Source: Gracilinema caldarium DSM 7334
GTDB lineage: Bacteria; Spirochaetota; Spirochaetia; Treponematales; Breznakiellaceae
Direction: 5' to 3'
Assembly: GCF_000219725.1 (NCBI RefSeq)
Contig: NC_015732.1
Coordinates: 2,610,972 to 2,674,971, forward strand
Length of the DNA: 64,000 nt
The notes beneath the pieces are model-generated. The model saw only the letters and a list, made by a program, of their open reading frames with translations, searched no databases and had not been told where the DNA came from. Shown here in pieces: positions 41,901-49,664 of the stretch. Within the stretch, counting starts at the first letter, position 1. The number at the start of each line of letters is the position of its first letter. Position numbers and translations under genes: made by a program.

Positions 41901-42993
41901 TGGGAATAGGACATCAAAGTCCCTGGAACCAATAACAGTAGATGCCCGTAATCCCCGAGCCTTTTTCACAGCATCAGCTCTTGGAATTTCGCCAAATGGG
42001 GATGGTAAATTTGATACGACAACTTTCTCCATCATTCTGAATCCCAGGGATGGTATTGAGTCCTGGAAACTTGAAATTCTCAGCACCTCCGGTTCCGTGT
42101 ACCGGACCCTTGGTTCCGGCAAGACTACTCCTCCAGAAACAGTACTCTGGGACGGGAAAAATGATGCCGGACAGGTTATCGAAGGCAGTTATACAGCCCA
42201 TCTCCAGGTTCTATATACCAAAGGTGATGTAATTGAACAGACTATTACACCCATGGTGGTAGACATTTCTGGGCCAAAGATCAGTTTTTCCACCTCACCT
42301 CAGTATTTCAGTCCCGACAACGATGGAGTAGATGATGAGCTTACGATACGTATCAATGTTCAAGATGCCTCCCCGATAGCTACATGGAATATGGAAATCC
42401 GTGAGCCCGAAGGACCTAAACAGCTTTTCTATCGTATCGAAGGAAGGGGTACTCCAGCATCTCAATACACTTGGGATGGCCGAAGCAACAAGGGAGAACT
42501 TGTACAGGCCGCCACTGATTACCCAGTACAGGTTCAGGCTGTCGATACCCTGGGCAACACAAGCACTATAGCAGCAGTCATAGGAATTGATGTATTGGTA
42601 ATCCGAGAAGGGGATCTGCTAAAAATTAAGGTCCCATCTATCATATTCCGTGAAAATGCTGCAGATTTTAACAATCTGCCCAATGAAAAGGTAGATAATA
42701 ACCTTCGGGTCCTGCGGCGTATCGCAGAAATTCTGAATAAGTTCCGGGATTACCGGGTTAAGGTAGAAGGTCATGCAAACCCTGTAACCAGAACCGTAAA
42801 AGAAGAAACGGAAGAACTCCAGCCTTTAAGCGAAGCCAGGGCTAAAGCTATTGTAGAGAAACTTGTTGAGTTCGGGGTCGATAGAAGCCGCCTGAGCTAT
42901 GTCGGCATGGGCGGCAGCCGACCTGTTGTCAGGTATGAAGACCGGGACAACTGGTGGAAGAACCGCCGGGTAGAATTTATATTGATTAAATAA
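38971..42993 (+). CDS. OmpA-family protein with barrel-like N-terminus and eight FlgD-like repeats
   Basis: This 1340-residue envelope protein has a signal peptide (MRLLRQLQRTASFLVIILMG, cleaved near VLA-QT). A glycine-rich region to about residue 310 is probably a membrane beta barrel of the PorV/UPF0164 type. Eight repeats follow, each opening with a Ca-loop-like SPNGDG-xxD motif (near bases 39970, 40384, 40694, 41020, 41360, 41680, 41990 and 42310) and closing with a FlgD-like WDGKNDNG...DGxYxYRxxATD segment. The last ~130 residues are an OmpA peptidoglycan-binding domain (VEGHANP, LSEARAKAIVEKLVEFGVD, NRRVEF). It thus seems to span outer membrane, periplasm and wall. GGAGG sets the ATG at 38971; an ATG at 38959 overlaps that site. 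Confidence 0.88.
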   Translation: MRLLRQLQRTASFLVIILMGSLSVLAQTVGVDTAQDLYSPQAAGGGLFSTSTGTSAAQSLNPASAGQAQRTLLDAGYLVLTGLGSETGIGHAISLGAIYPTKYAVFSGSTRLLSSPFDAFPIGTTFAIDLGVAKELYPGMTVGTGLNFGLGSDWTAALDLGFRYNMGKLYMLDDFTWAVVFGGLGKSFLPSPFTLAGGVSFDYLHISGKDGKPDPLRLGFATDLSIPTLTNLIWKLGLSATIAQIITISSSTGFNIQEALDGNHPSVIPSIGITANFTLKGTTTNQQGDVGGTLAAKPLYNDIWAFGTGVSWTMGVADKKPPVITIEYPETRYISPNNDGKADALEFPISITDQRYVDWWKFEIYDNNNNVVRTYRNKERRPETQGFRNVLDRILDVKSGVTVPETLRWDGILESGEVAPDGIYYFSLSAADDNENTATSPRYEVIVDTTAPIVEITSAGGSSDLSKLKIFSPDGDGNKDSFEIILKGSQEDLWDAGIYTAAGTKIRSFNIINGSPERIVWDGKNDNGAIVPDGVYSYRITATDRAHNSISMQLDNIIVNTERPVVSLLIGDSYFSPNGDAIKDTLRMSPGVPVKEGIVEWKLVVKNQNGTIVRNYFGKQSIPPQTDFDGRNDSGNLIAEGIYQAELSVIYQNGHIATTLSPTFVMDITAPSGTVQTEYPAFSPNNDGKQDVMVFIQEGSEEQSWQGEIRRIITGDPVYKEGSGVLVKTFSFAGQPDKRILWDGRDDAGRLAADGDFEYRLAATDRAGNRGTSNSVRFTLSTADTPVLVSTDLRAFSPNGDGVKDSINILPQLQVKDGIQTWKISIVDSSGKAVRNFEGRGRVPESILWNGKNDEGTVVSDGQYIARADITYINGNNPVAQSQTFTVDTIAPELSLKAPYTLFSPNQDGKKDFLILEIATSGQDNWKAEIADMTGKGIMSWAWKGAASDIRWNGTDNAGNQVTDGNYRLTVSATDDAGNRTSKSLEPITVDARNPRAFFTASALGISPNGDGKFDTTTFSIILNPRDGIESWKLEILSTSGSVYRTLGSGKTTPPETVLWDGKNDAGQVIEGSYTAHLQVLYTKGDVIEQTITPMVVDISGPKISFSTSPQYFSPDNDGVDDELTIRINVQDASPIATWNMEIREPEGPKQLFYRIEGRGTPASQYTWDGRSNKGELVQAATDYPVQVQAVDTLGNTSTIAAVIGIDVLVIREGDLLKIKVPSIIFRENAADFNNLPNEKVDNNLRVLRRIAEILNKFRDYRVKVEGHANPVTRTVKEETEELQPLSEARAKAIVEKLVEFGVDRSRLSYVGMGGSRPVVRYEDRDNWWKNRRVEFILIK

Positions 42994-43005
42994 TAATGCT
43001 GATGC

Positions 43006-43031
43006 GAGCGGCGTTTTACCTATCGCCGCTC
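43006..43031 (+). terminator. Hairpin after the OmpA-family gene
   Basis: GAGCGGCG (43006-43013) pairs perfectly with CGCCGCTC (43024-43031). There is no clear T-run after it, so termination is likely but not certain. Confidence 0.5.
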
Positions 43032-43043
43032 AGATTCAAATAA

Positions 43044-43082
43044 GGGCGCCTTTACAAACGCTGTCAGGTTTTGAAGGCGCCC
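43044..43082 (-). terminator. Terminator of the methyltransferase gene
   Basis: GGGCGCCTT pairs with AAGGCGCCC over nine bases. Read on the minus strand the stem is followed by TTATTTG, which fits weak intrinsic termination of the convergent methyltransferase transcript. Confidence 0.5.
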
Positions 43083-43100
43083 ATGGTTACTACCTGCTCA

Positions 43101-43931
43101 TTATTTTCGCCCCATCACTATCAGCTTCTGGGCTTTCATATCATAAGGCCGCCGATCCCAGTCTCCAAAAACCATAACCGACACGAAACCCGCTTCCAGC
43201 ATTATCCGCTTGAGCTCCGTTGCTGCATAAAGCCGCTGGTTAAAGCTCCGTTCAAATCGCTGTCCATCCTTTAACAATATCCAGCGGTTTTTAAGATATT
43301 CCCAATCAGCAAGGGGCTCAAACTCAGTCAGTACCACCGCACCAGAACGTTCAAACCATTCACCTTCGGTAAAATCTCGAACCGCCAGTTCTTTGCCTAG
43401 GGTCTCAATAACATAGAGGCCGCCCGGGACAAGAGACTCGTAGGCATTGGCCACCACCTGCCGATCATCGGCTTGTTCTTCAAAATAGCCAAAGGATGTA
43501 TACAGATTCACTACCAGGTGATATGAATCCAGACGTACAAAATACCGCACATCGGCTTCTATAAACTCGATCGCAAGCCCTTCATGCTGGGCACTTTCCC
43601 GGGCGGCCTCGAGGTAGCTGCAAGTTATATCAATCCCTGTAACCTGGTGGCCCCGGCGGGCAAGTTCCACTGACAGACGCCCAAGCCCACAGCACTGATC
43701 AAGAATAGTGAGGGGACCAGCAACGGTAGCACCGACAATTCCCGTGGGAACTCGCATACCAGGAGCACCATCCAGGGCATTACATGGGGCTCCATAGGTC
43801 ATATACAGTGCTTCTATGCCATCAGCGACTGCAGAGACCTCTGCCCAGCGTTGTTCATCGAACATGATCGGTGCAAAGTGATCCCAGAAGGCTTCGTCAT
43901 AAAACCATTCATCTTTTTTCTTTGTTTCCAT
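43101..43931 (-). CDS. SAM-dependent class I methyltransferase
   Basis: This 276-residue protein has a Rossmann SAM-binding core: motif I ILDQCCGLGRLSVELARRG, motif II GIDITCSYLEAARE and the acidic strand FIEADVRYF. The C-terminal part ends VMVFGDWDRRPYDMKAQKLI. It is of the small-molecule methyltransferase type, but the substrate is unknown. It is divergent from manC with 59 bases between the two start codons. A TGGTATCAT extended -10 ends six bases before its ATG, and no ribosome site is seen. Confidence 0.85.
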   Translation of the reverse strand: METKKKDEWFYDEAFWDHFAPIMFDEQRWAEVSAVADGIEALYMTYGAPCNALDGAPGMRVPTGIVGATVAGPLTILDQCCGLGRLSVELARRGHQVTGIDITCSYLEAARESAQHEGLAIEFIEADVRYFVRLDSYHLVVNLYTSFGYFEEQADDRQVVANAYESLVPGGLYVIETLGKELAVRDFTEGEWFERSGAVVLTEFEPLADWEYLKNRWILLKDGQRFERSFNQRLYAATELKRIMLEAGFVSVMVFGDWDRRPYDMKAQKLIVMGRK

Positions 43932-43937
43932 AAAGAT

Positions 43938-43946
43938 ATGATACCA
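43938..43946 (-). promoter_or_regulatory. Extended -10 promoter of the methyltransferase gene
   Basis: TGGTATCAT on the minus strand (hexamer 43938-43943) ends six bases before the ATG at 43931. No Shine-Dalgarno sequence or clear -35 is present. It lies back to back with the manC promoter. Confidence 0.5.
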
Positions 43947-43954
43947 CTGAACAG

Positions 43955-43984
43955 TTGCTCCACATAGTGCTCATGGCGTATAAT
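43955..43984 (+). promoter_or_regulatory. manC promoter, predicted leaderless
   Basis: A perfect TATAAT (43979-43984) ends six bases before the ATG at 43991. A weak TTGCTC (43955-43960) lies 18 bases upstream of it. There is no ribosome site. Transcription should start at or beside the start codon. Confidence 0.55.
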
Positions 43985-43990
43985 CGAGTA

Positions 43991-45241
43991 ATGTTTCACG
44001 ATTGTATCATTATGGCAGGCGGATCAGGGACCCGGCTCTGGCCTGCAAGCAATTCCTATTGTCCAAAGCAATTTTTAAATATCCCCGGCGGAGGTACTTT
44101 TTTTCAGGCAGCATTGGAACGGGCCTTTGCGGTAACCGAAGCGGATGGGAAGGTACTCATCGTTACGGGGAATTCTCATGTACCCCATGTCATGAAAGCC
44201 TGTGAAAGTCTTCCAGAAACTCAAAAACAACGGGTCGTGGTTATTCCAGAACCGGCAGGACGGAACACAGCCCCTGCGATTGCCTGTGCTGCGGTGTACA
44301 TTACAAGAACATCTAGCAAACAGACTAGCCTTCAGCCCCCCCCCAACAAACAGGTCAATCCCAAGGCCCAGGCGAAACATCCAGTCTTAGTACTCACCAG
44401 CGACCACATCATCGAGCCCCTCAAAGATTTTATCGCCGACGCCCTGGCCGCAGCGGAACTAGCGAAGTCAGATCATCTTGTGGTTTTTGGGATTCAGCCG
44501 AGCAGACCCGAAACCGGCTTTGGGTATATCGAAGCAGGCCCGGCCATGGCGGCTCTGGACGCCCGGGCTTTCCAGGTAATGAGCTTCCGGGAAAAACCGG
44601 ACCTGGCCACCGCAGAGGAGTTTCTTGCTAAGGGAACCTTTTTCTGGAACTCCGGCATGTTCGCCTTTGACGTACATTTTATGCTGAGCCAGTTCCGCCA
44701 GCATGCACCGGCTATTCTGGCTCCCTTTGAACAGCTGGGACAGCCAGATGAGGACCATGTTGAGCAGTTAAACATGCCAGGTCCGGACCGTGCTGGATCC
44801 CAGGGGGGCCTCACCCTGGTGAGCCGCTGGCCAGGCCTTGAGACAGCCTACAACACCGTACCATCCATATCGATAGACTATGCCATTGCAGAACATTGTA
44901 CTTCCGTCGCCATGGTGGCAAGCCGTTTCCAATGGACCGATGTGGGCAGTTGGGACGAGTATGCCAAAGTCCTTGAGAAAAGCGGGAAAACCACACAGGG
45001 CGTCAGTGACGACACCACGACAGAACAGCAGGCAGCCATCTTTACCGCCGATTCATCAAATTGTTTTGTCGATTCGGATATTCCCGTGGCCCTCTGCGGG
45101 GTAGAAGACTTGATTGTGGTCGTCCGTTCGGGCAAGGGAGGAGGGATCCCTTCGGTGCTTATCTGTAAAAAGGGTGATAGCCAACAGGTAAAGACCATAG
45201 TAGAAGCAATTCGAAAATCCAACCGGGGGGATCTTTTATAG
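43991..45241 (+). CDS. manC: Mannose-1-phosphate guanylyltransferase
   Basis: This nucleotidyltransferase makes GDP-mannose from mannose-1-phosphate and GTP for envelope glycans. The 416 residues carry the signature IIMAGGSGTRLWPASN with the CPKQFL lysine, PEPAGRNTAPAIACAA, LTSDHIIEP, FREKPD and FFWNSGMFAFD. The ATG at 43991 begins the conserved N-terminus; upstream frames lack homology. Between AAVYI and VLVLTSDH there is a linker of about 20 residues encoded partly by nine C bases in a row (44336-44344), longer than in typical homologues and prone to slippage. No C-terminal isomerase domain is present. Confidence 0.93.
   Translation: MFHDCIIMAGGSGTRLWPASNSYCPKQFLNIPGGGTFFQAALERAFAVTEADGKVLIVTGNSHVPHVMKACESLPETQKQRVVVIPEPAGRNTAPAIACAAVYITRTSSKQTSLQPPPNKQVNPKAQAKHPVLVLTSDHIIEPLKDFIADALAAAELAKSDHLVVFGIQPSRPETGFGYIEAGPAMAALDARAFQVMSFREKPDLATAEEFLAKGTFFWNSGMFAFDVHFMLSQFRQHAPAILAPFEQLGQPDEDHVEQLNMPGPDRAGSQGGLTLVSRWPGLETAYNTVPSISIDYAIAEHCTSVAMVASRFQWTDVGSWDEYAKVLEKSGKTTQGVSDDTTTEQQAAIFTADSSNCFVDSDIPVALCGVEDLIVVVRSGKGGGIPSVLICKKGDSQQVKTIVEAIRKSNRGDLL
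44336..44344 (+). repeat. Poly-C tract (9 C) inside manC
   Basis: Nine consecutive C bases encode the PPP of the linker insert in manC. Gain or loss of one base would shift the frame about 115 codons into the gene. It is the longest homopolymer of C or G that I noticed in the window. Confidence 0.9.
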
Positions 45242-45247
45242 GATGGA

Positions 45248-45267
45248 GAAATCCCTTGTGGGATTTC
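45248..45267. repeat. Hairpin between manC and ackA
   Basis: GAAATCCC and GGGATTTC pair perfectly around TTGT just after the manC stop. No T-run follows on either strand, so it may be an mRNA end-stabiliser or processing site and not a terminator. Confidence 0.5.
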
Positions 45268-45328
45268 AAGACCATTACTAGAACCATTCCCTATTTTGAT
45301 AGTCTTAACACACATTGTGGAGGTTTTC

Positions 45329-46666
45329 ATGGTCATTTTAACACTGAACTGCGGTTCATCATCAGCCAAGTACCAGGTCTATGACTGGGATGCCAAAGAA
45401 GTACTCGCGGTCGGCATTGTGGAACGGGTTACCCAGGGGAACTCCTTTATTACCCACAAGGCAAAGGGCAAGGAAGAATATACTTTGCATCACAACTGTC
45501 CCAACCACACCGAAGCGGTCGAGCTTATCATCAAAACCCTAACCGATCCGGTTCACGGGGTCATTCACGACATGGGAATGATTAAAGCAGTAGGACACCG
45601 GGTTGTACACGGAGGTTCCAAATTTACCAAATCGGTTATCGTAACCGACGAAGTTATGAAAGCCTTTCATGAGGTCTCCGACCTGGCACCCCTGCACAAC
45701 CCCGCCAACATCATGGGTATTGAAGCGGCTAAAAAAGTGCTTCCCAATGTGCCCCACTGTGCCATCATGGATACGGCCTGGCACCAGACCATGCCCGAAT
45801 CGAGCTACCTTTATGCGGTACCCTATGATTGGTATGAACAGCATGCGGTCCGCCGCTATGGCTTCCATGGAACAAGTTTTCTCTATACCTCAAAACGGGC
45901 AGCTGCGCTGTTAGGCAAGGATTTCCATAATGTCAATCTCATTATTGCCCATATCGGAAACGGTTCATCTATTAATGCGGTGAAAAATGGTTGTTCCTTC
46001 GATACCTCCATGGGGCTCTCTCCCCTGGAAGGCCTTGTCATGGGGACCCGATCGGGCGATGTGGACCCCGCAGTGCCCTTCTACATGATGCGGAAAACCG
46101 GTGCCAGTGCTTCAGAAATCGAAAACATCCTGAACAAAAAATCGGGCCTGCTCGGTATAACCGGCCAGTATACCGATCGCCGGGATATACAGGCGGCGGT
46201 GGAAAAGGGAGACCGGAGAGCGGAGCTTGCCCAGGATGTCGAAGCATACCGGCTTAAAAAATACATCGGTGCCTATATGGCCGCCCTTGGCCGGGTGGAT
46301 GCCCTGGTCTTTACCGCCGGGGTTGGCGAAATGGCACCCTTTATCCGCAAAAAGGTTCTTGAAGGACTGGAAGGCCTCGGTATTGTCTACGATCCGGAAA
46401 AGAACGCCATAGCCAGGACCCGGAATGCGGAAACCAACATTGCCGCCAGCAACTCAAAAATCCCGATCTTCATCATCCCCACCGATGAGGAACTGGTAAT
46501 GACCGAAGATGCCTATGCCCTCATGGCCGGGACCTACGACATTCATACCAACTTTACCTACACCTTCCAGAGCCCCGACTATGTCAACAAAGCCCGGGCC
46601 GAGGGCCTGAAAAACGACCTGGTAAAAAATCCAGCTTTGGCTTCTATATTGGTCAAGGCAAAATAA
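45329..46666 (+). CDS. ackA: Acetate kinase
   Basis: This enzyme interconverts acetyl phosphate and ADP with acetate and ATP, the energy-yielding end step of acetate fermentation. The 445 residues begin [18 protein letters not shown] with the family signature. [37 protein letters not shown] and [10 protein letters not shown] follow, and [13 protein letters not shown] lies near the end. TGGAGG fixes the start at 45329; the upstream in-frame codons are non-homologous. The partner phosphotransacetylase is not in the window. A PfkB kinase follows 19 bases later. Confidence 0.96.
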   Translation: MVILTLNCGSSSAKYQVYDWDAKEVLAVGIVERVTQGNSFITHKAKGKEEYTLHHNCPNHTEAVELIIKTLTDPVHGVIHDMGMIKAVGHRVVHGGSKFTKSVIVTDEVMKAFHEVSDLAPLHNPANIMGIEAAKKVLPNVPHCAIMDTAWHQTMPESSYLYAVPYDWYEQHAVRRYGFHGTSFLYTSKRAAALLGKDFHNVNLIIAHIGNGSSINAVKNGCSFDTSMGLSPLEGLVMGTRSGDVDPAVPFYMMRKTGASASEIENILNKKSGLLGITGQYTDRRDIQAAVEKGDRRAELAQDVEAYRLKKYIGAYMAALGRVDALVFTAGVGEMAPFIRKKVLEGLEGLGIVYDPEKNAIARTRNAETNIAASNSKIPIFIIPTDEELVMTEDAYALMAGTYDIHTNFTYTFQSPDYVNKARAEGLKNDLVKNPALASILVKAK

Positions 46667-46685
46667 TACGATAGGTTGATGAAGG

Positions 46686-47714
46686 ATGCTCGCTGACTTT
46701 GAACTTGTAGGAATTGGTAACGCCCTGATCGATGTGTTTGCAGATCTGAAGGGAACCGCCACACCGAACATTATCGAGGAATTGGTATCTCTTGAGACAA
46801 ACCGCCATATCAGTCATGACCAGCTTGCCACCCTGGTCAGCGAGCTTTCCGGTCCAGTGCTGTGTGCCGGAGGCGGAGCGGCCAATACCATAAAACTTGC
46901 CGCCCAGTTGGGTATTCACAGTGCCTTTATAGGCAGTGTGGGCCGGGATGAATGGAGGAATCAGTTCGCCCAGGAACTTTCAGCGGCAGGAGCGGCGCCG
47001 CTTCTCGTATGTACAGAAAAGCCTACCGGCGGCTGTGTGATCCTGAGAAAAGCCGGTGAGGCACCACGGATTGTAGCCAGTCCTTCGGCAGCCCTGGAAT
47101 TGGGACCTGAACATATTAACGAAGAGGTGATCCGCCAGAGCCGACTCATTATGATCGATGGATACATTCTTGGAAGAACTGCCTTAGTCGACCATATCGT
47201 ACACCTGGCAGAACGTTATGGTACCTTCATAGCCCTTGATGCAGGCTCAGAAGCTATTGTACAGGCCCATGCGGATCGGCTTGAAACCTATTGTAAAACT
47301 AAACCACTCATGCTGTTTCTCAATGAAGCTGAAGCCAAGGCTTTCTGTCACCACCTGGATCCCCGCTTAAGCCTTGTAAGTGCCGCCGACATTGATGAAA
47401 CAGACCTGTACCGGCCGCTTCAGACCCTCACCCGGCATGACATATTTCCCATCATCGCTGTAAAACGTGGTGATCAGGGTGGACTGGTTTATGCGAATGG
47501 GGAGATTTACAGAGCTCCAACCCAGGCTATTGTCCCCTTTGACACAACCGGTGCAGGGGACGCCTTTGCGGCGGGCTTTATCGCCGGCTGGCTCCGCGGC
47601 AAATCCCTGGAAGACTGTGCCGATCTGGGGAACCAGCTGGCCCGGGAAATTATTCAAATCCCCGGCACCCGGATCGCAACCCAAAAGCTCGCCCGCTACA
47701 GGCGAATAATATAG
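46686..47714 (+). CDS. PfkB-family carbohydrate/nucleoside kinase
   Basis: This 342-residue ribokinase-fold kinase has the N-terminal signature GGGAANTIKLAAQLG and the catalytic anion-hole motif DTTGAGDAFAAGFIAG with its base Asp. The opening FELVGIGNALIDVFADL resembles the adenosine kinase/sugar kinase branch. The sugar or nucleoside it phosphorylates cannot be told from sequence. It lies 19 bases after ackA, with only a weak GAAGG ribosome site, so co-transcription with ackA is likely. Confidence 0.9.
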   Translation: MLADFELVGIGNALIDVFADLKGTATPNIIEELVSLETNRHISHDQLATLVSELSGPVLCAGGGAANTIKLAAQLGIHSAFIGSVGRDEWRNQFAQELSAAGAAPLLVCTEKPTGGCVILRKAGEAPRIVASPSAALELGPEHINEEVIRQSRLIMIDGYILGRTALVDHIVHLAERYGTFIALDAGSEAIVQAHADRLETYCKTKPLMLFLNEAEAKAFCHHLDPRLSLVSAADIDETDLYRPLQTLTRHDIFPIIAVKRGDQGGLVYANGEIYRAPTQAIVPFDTTGAGDAFAAGFIAGWLRGKSLEDCADLGNQLAREIIQIPGTRIATQKLARYRRII

Positions 47715-47740
47715 ATCCGACGGACTTGTCCTGCAAACTA

Positions 47741-48322
47741 TTAACCCTGCCGTTGTAACAGAACCGCCGAGGCCACCTTTTCCGCCCCGTCGGAGCCCAT
47801 CAATTTTTTAATGATTTCATAGGCCCACTCACCGGCGGTTCCCGCTGAACGGCTGGTAATCAGGTTTCCATCCACCACAACCCGTTCTTCCTTCCAGATT
47901 GCGCCGGACACCTGCTTTTCCATTCCCGGAAAACAGGTAAACCGTTTCCCCGCCAGAATTCCCAGAGGTGCGAGCACCACCGCAGGGGAGGCGCAAATAG
48001 CGGCTACAACTTTTCCCGCATGGTGCATATCTTTGAGAAAGGTTACCGCCGTCACAGAACCTGCAATGTTGGAAGCCCCCGGCATACCGCCGGGAATAAC
48101 CAGACCATCCCATCCAGATGGGTTCAATGCACCTCGGGATGCAAGCTCTGCCAGGGTTGTATCAGTCATGAGGGTAAGCCCCCGACTGCTCTTTACCACC
48201 GTATTTGCGCCAACTGCGACAAGGGTTACCTCAATCCCGGCCCGTCTGAGATAGTCCGCAGGAGTCACAGCCTCAACATCTTCAAAGCCCTCCGCAATAA
48301 ACTCTAATACCCGTTTTGCCAT
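47741..48322 (-). CDS. DJ-1/PfpI family protein
   Basis: This 193-residue single-domain protein of the DJ-1 class resembles YajL/ThiJ. The reactive cysteine lies in AAICASPAVVLAPLG, and the Glu partner is in IAEGFEDVEAVTP near the N-terminus. GLVIPGGMPGASNI and TSRSAGTAGEWAYEII are typical. Relatives act as glyoxalases, deglycases or oxidative-stress chaperones; which applies here is open. GGAGGT precedes the ATG. It is convergent with the PfkB gene. Confidence 0.92.
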   Translation of the reverse strand: MAKRVLEFIAEGFEDVEAVTPADYLRRAGIEVTLVAVGANTVVKSSRGLTLMTDTTLAELASRGALNPSGWDGLVIPGGMPGASNIAGSVTAVTFLKDMHHAGKVVAAICASPAVVLAPLGILAGKRFTCFPGMEKQVSGAIWKEERVVVDGNLITSRSAGTAGEWAYEIIKKLMGSDGAEKVASAVLLQRQG

Positions 48323-48340
48323 TTTCTACCTCCTCGTCTC

Positions 48341-48369
48341 TTGCATCTTATAATATACTCTCCTAAAAT
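48341..48369 (+). promoter_or_regulatory. Promoter of the double-receiver regulator operon
   Basis: TTGCAT (48341-48346), 17 bases and TAAAAT (48364-48369) lie 11 bases before the ATG at 48381. This would leave a leader of only four or five bases and no ribosome site. Confidence 0.45.
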
Positions 48370-48380
48370 ACATTATAACT

Positions 48381-49655
48381 ATGAAACATATTATCATTAT
48401 CGATGAATCTCCCCTCCTACGAGAATACCTTCGCATCAAACTCAGCACTGCGGGCCTCGAAGTCAGTATAGCTATTAACGGCCTCGACGGCATAGCGAAA
48501 ATACGTAATAATCTGCCGGATCTGGTTATCATCGATTATAACTTGAGCCGTCAGAGCTGTATTGAAGTTTTAAAAGAAAAAAAGAAAAATCCTAATACAG
48601 CTTCCATCCCGGTCATTGTAATGGCCCAGAAGATTGACCAGAAAAAAATTATCGAACTTGTACAATATAACGTCAAGAAGGTGTTTACCAAACCAATCAA
48701 AATCGATGCTTTGTTTGCAACCCTGTCAGAGCTCCTGCAGGTAAGCTTTGATATTGATGATACCCCATCCATTATAGAAACTCATGTTAATGACAATATA
48801 CTTTTTATAGAGATTGCCAAAGGATTAAACCGAGAAAAATTGGACTTGCTACGTTTTCGAATTCTTGAACTTATCGATCTCTATGACATAAAAGTTCCCA
48901 AGGTTATCGTGATGATGAGTGATATCAAACTATCCTTTGCTGACGGAACGAACCTTCAAAAATTACTCGATACGGTGATTCAGGCTTCACGGGCAAAACT
49001 TCGTCATATCCGTATCCTTACCAACGATGATTTTGTAAAAAATTTTATTAAAGGTAGAAAAGAATACGATGGTATCGAAGTAACCACCAATCTCCAATAT
49101 GCACTGGAAGGACTCCTTGCGGAGATGGATGGAAGCATTGAATTTGGAGAAAAAAAGGCTGAAATTATCAGCGAAAAGGTTTTACAGGCAGAAACAAATA
49201 TAGCATCTGAATCGGTTATGCTTAAATTTGATACTGAGGTAACTAAAAAAACTGTTTTCACCATTTCCGATATGCGGGAACGGATGGAAGACATGCAGAT
49301 TGCTACAGTAGACGACGACTTTGTAATTCAGGAACTCTTAAAATCAACCTTCGAGCAGGTAGGAGCTCATGTCGACGCATACCCGGATGGAGAAAGTTTT
49401 CTGAATACTGTTGCAGACAAAGAATATGACCTTGTTTTTTTGGACCTACTCATGCCTAAGGTTGATGGATTTAAGGTTCTACAGGAGCTCAAAGTCCGGG
49501 ATATTCGGTTGCCGATTATTGTACTGTCTGCAGTCACCCAACGAGACTCAGTTATCCGAGCATTTCAGGCAGGGGTAAAAAGTTATTTAATAAAACCCCT
49601 TCAGCCAATAGAAATCTTAAAAAAAACTATTGAAGTAGTACGGCCTATTATATAG
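48381..49655 (+). CDS. Response regulator with two receivers and a central STAS-like region
   Basis: These 424 residues contain an N-terminal receiver (phospho-site Asp52 in VIIDYNLS), a central region at about 125-260 and a C-terminal receiver (Asp355 in FLDLLMPKVDG, Lys in LIKPLQP). The N-terminal receiver starts IIIIDESPL and so lacks the usual acidic pair in part. The central region (NILFIEIAKGLNREKLDLLR, then VPKVIVMMSDIKLSFADG) looks like a STAS/anti-sigma-antagonist fold, but this is a guess from pattern. No DNA-binding or enzymatic output is seen. It is the first gene of an operon with a hybrid kinase that could feed both receivers. Confidence 0.85.
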   Translation: MKHIIIIDESPLLREYLRIKLSTAGLEVSIAINGLDGIAKIRNNLPDLVIIDYNLSRQSCIEVLKEKKKNPNTASIPVIVMAQKIDQKKIIELVQYNVKKVFTKPIKIDALFATLSELLQVSFDIDDTPSIIETHVNDNILFIEIAKGLNREKLDLLRFRILELIDLYDIKVPKVIVMMSDIKLSFADGTNLQKLLDTVIQASRAKLRHIRILTNDDFVKNFIKGRKEYDGIEVTTNLQYALEGLLAEMDGSIEFGEKKAEIISEKVLQAETNIASESVMLKFDTEVTKKTVFTISDMRERMEDMQIATVDDDFVIQELLKSTFEQVGAHVDAYPDGESFLNTVADKEYDLVFLDLLMPKVDGFKVLQELKVRDIRLPIIVLSAVTQRDSVIRAFQAGVKSYLIKPLQPIEILKKTIEVVRPII

Positions 49656-49664
49656 GGGTAGGAC

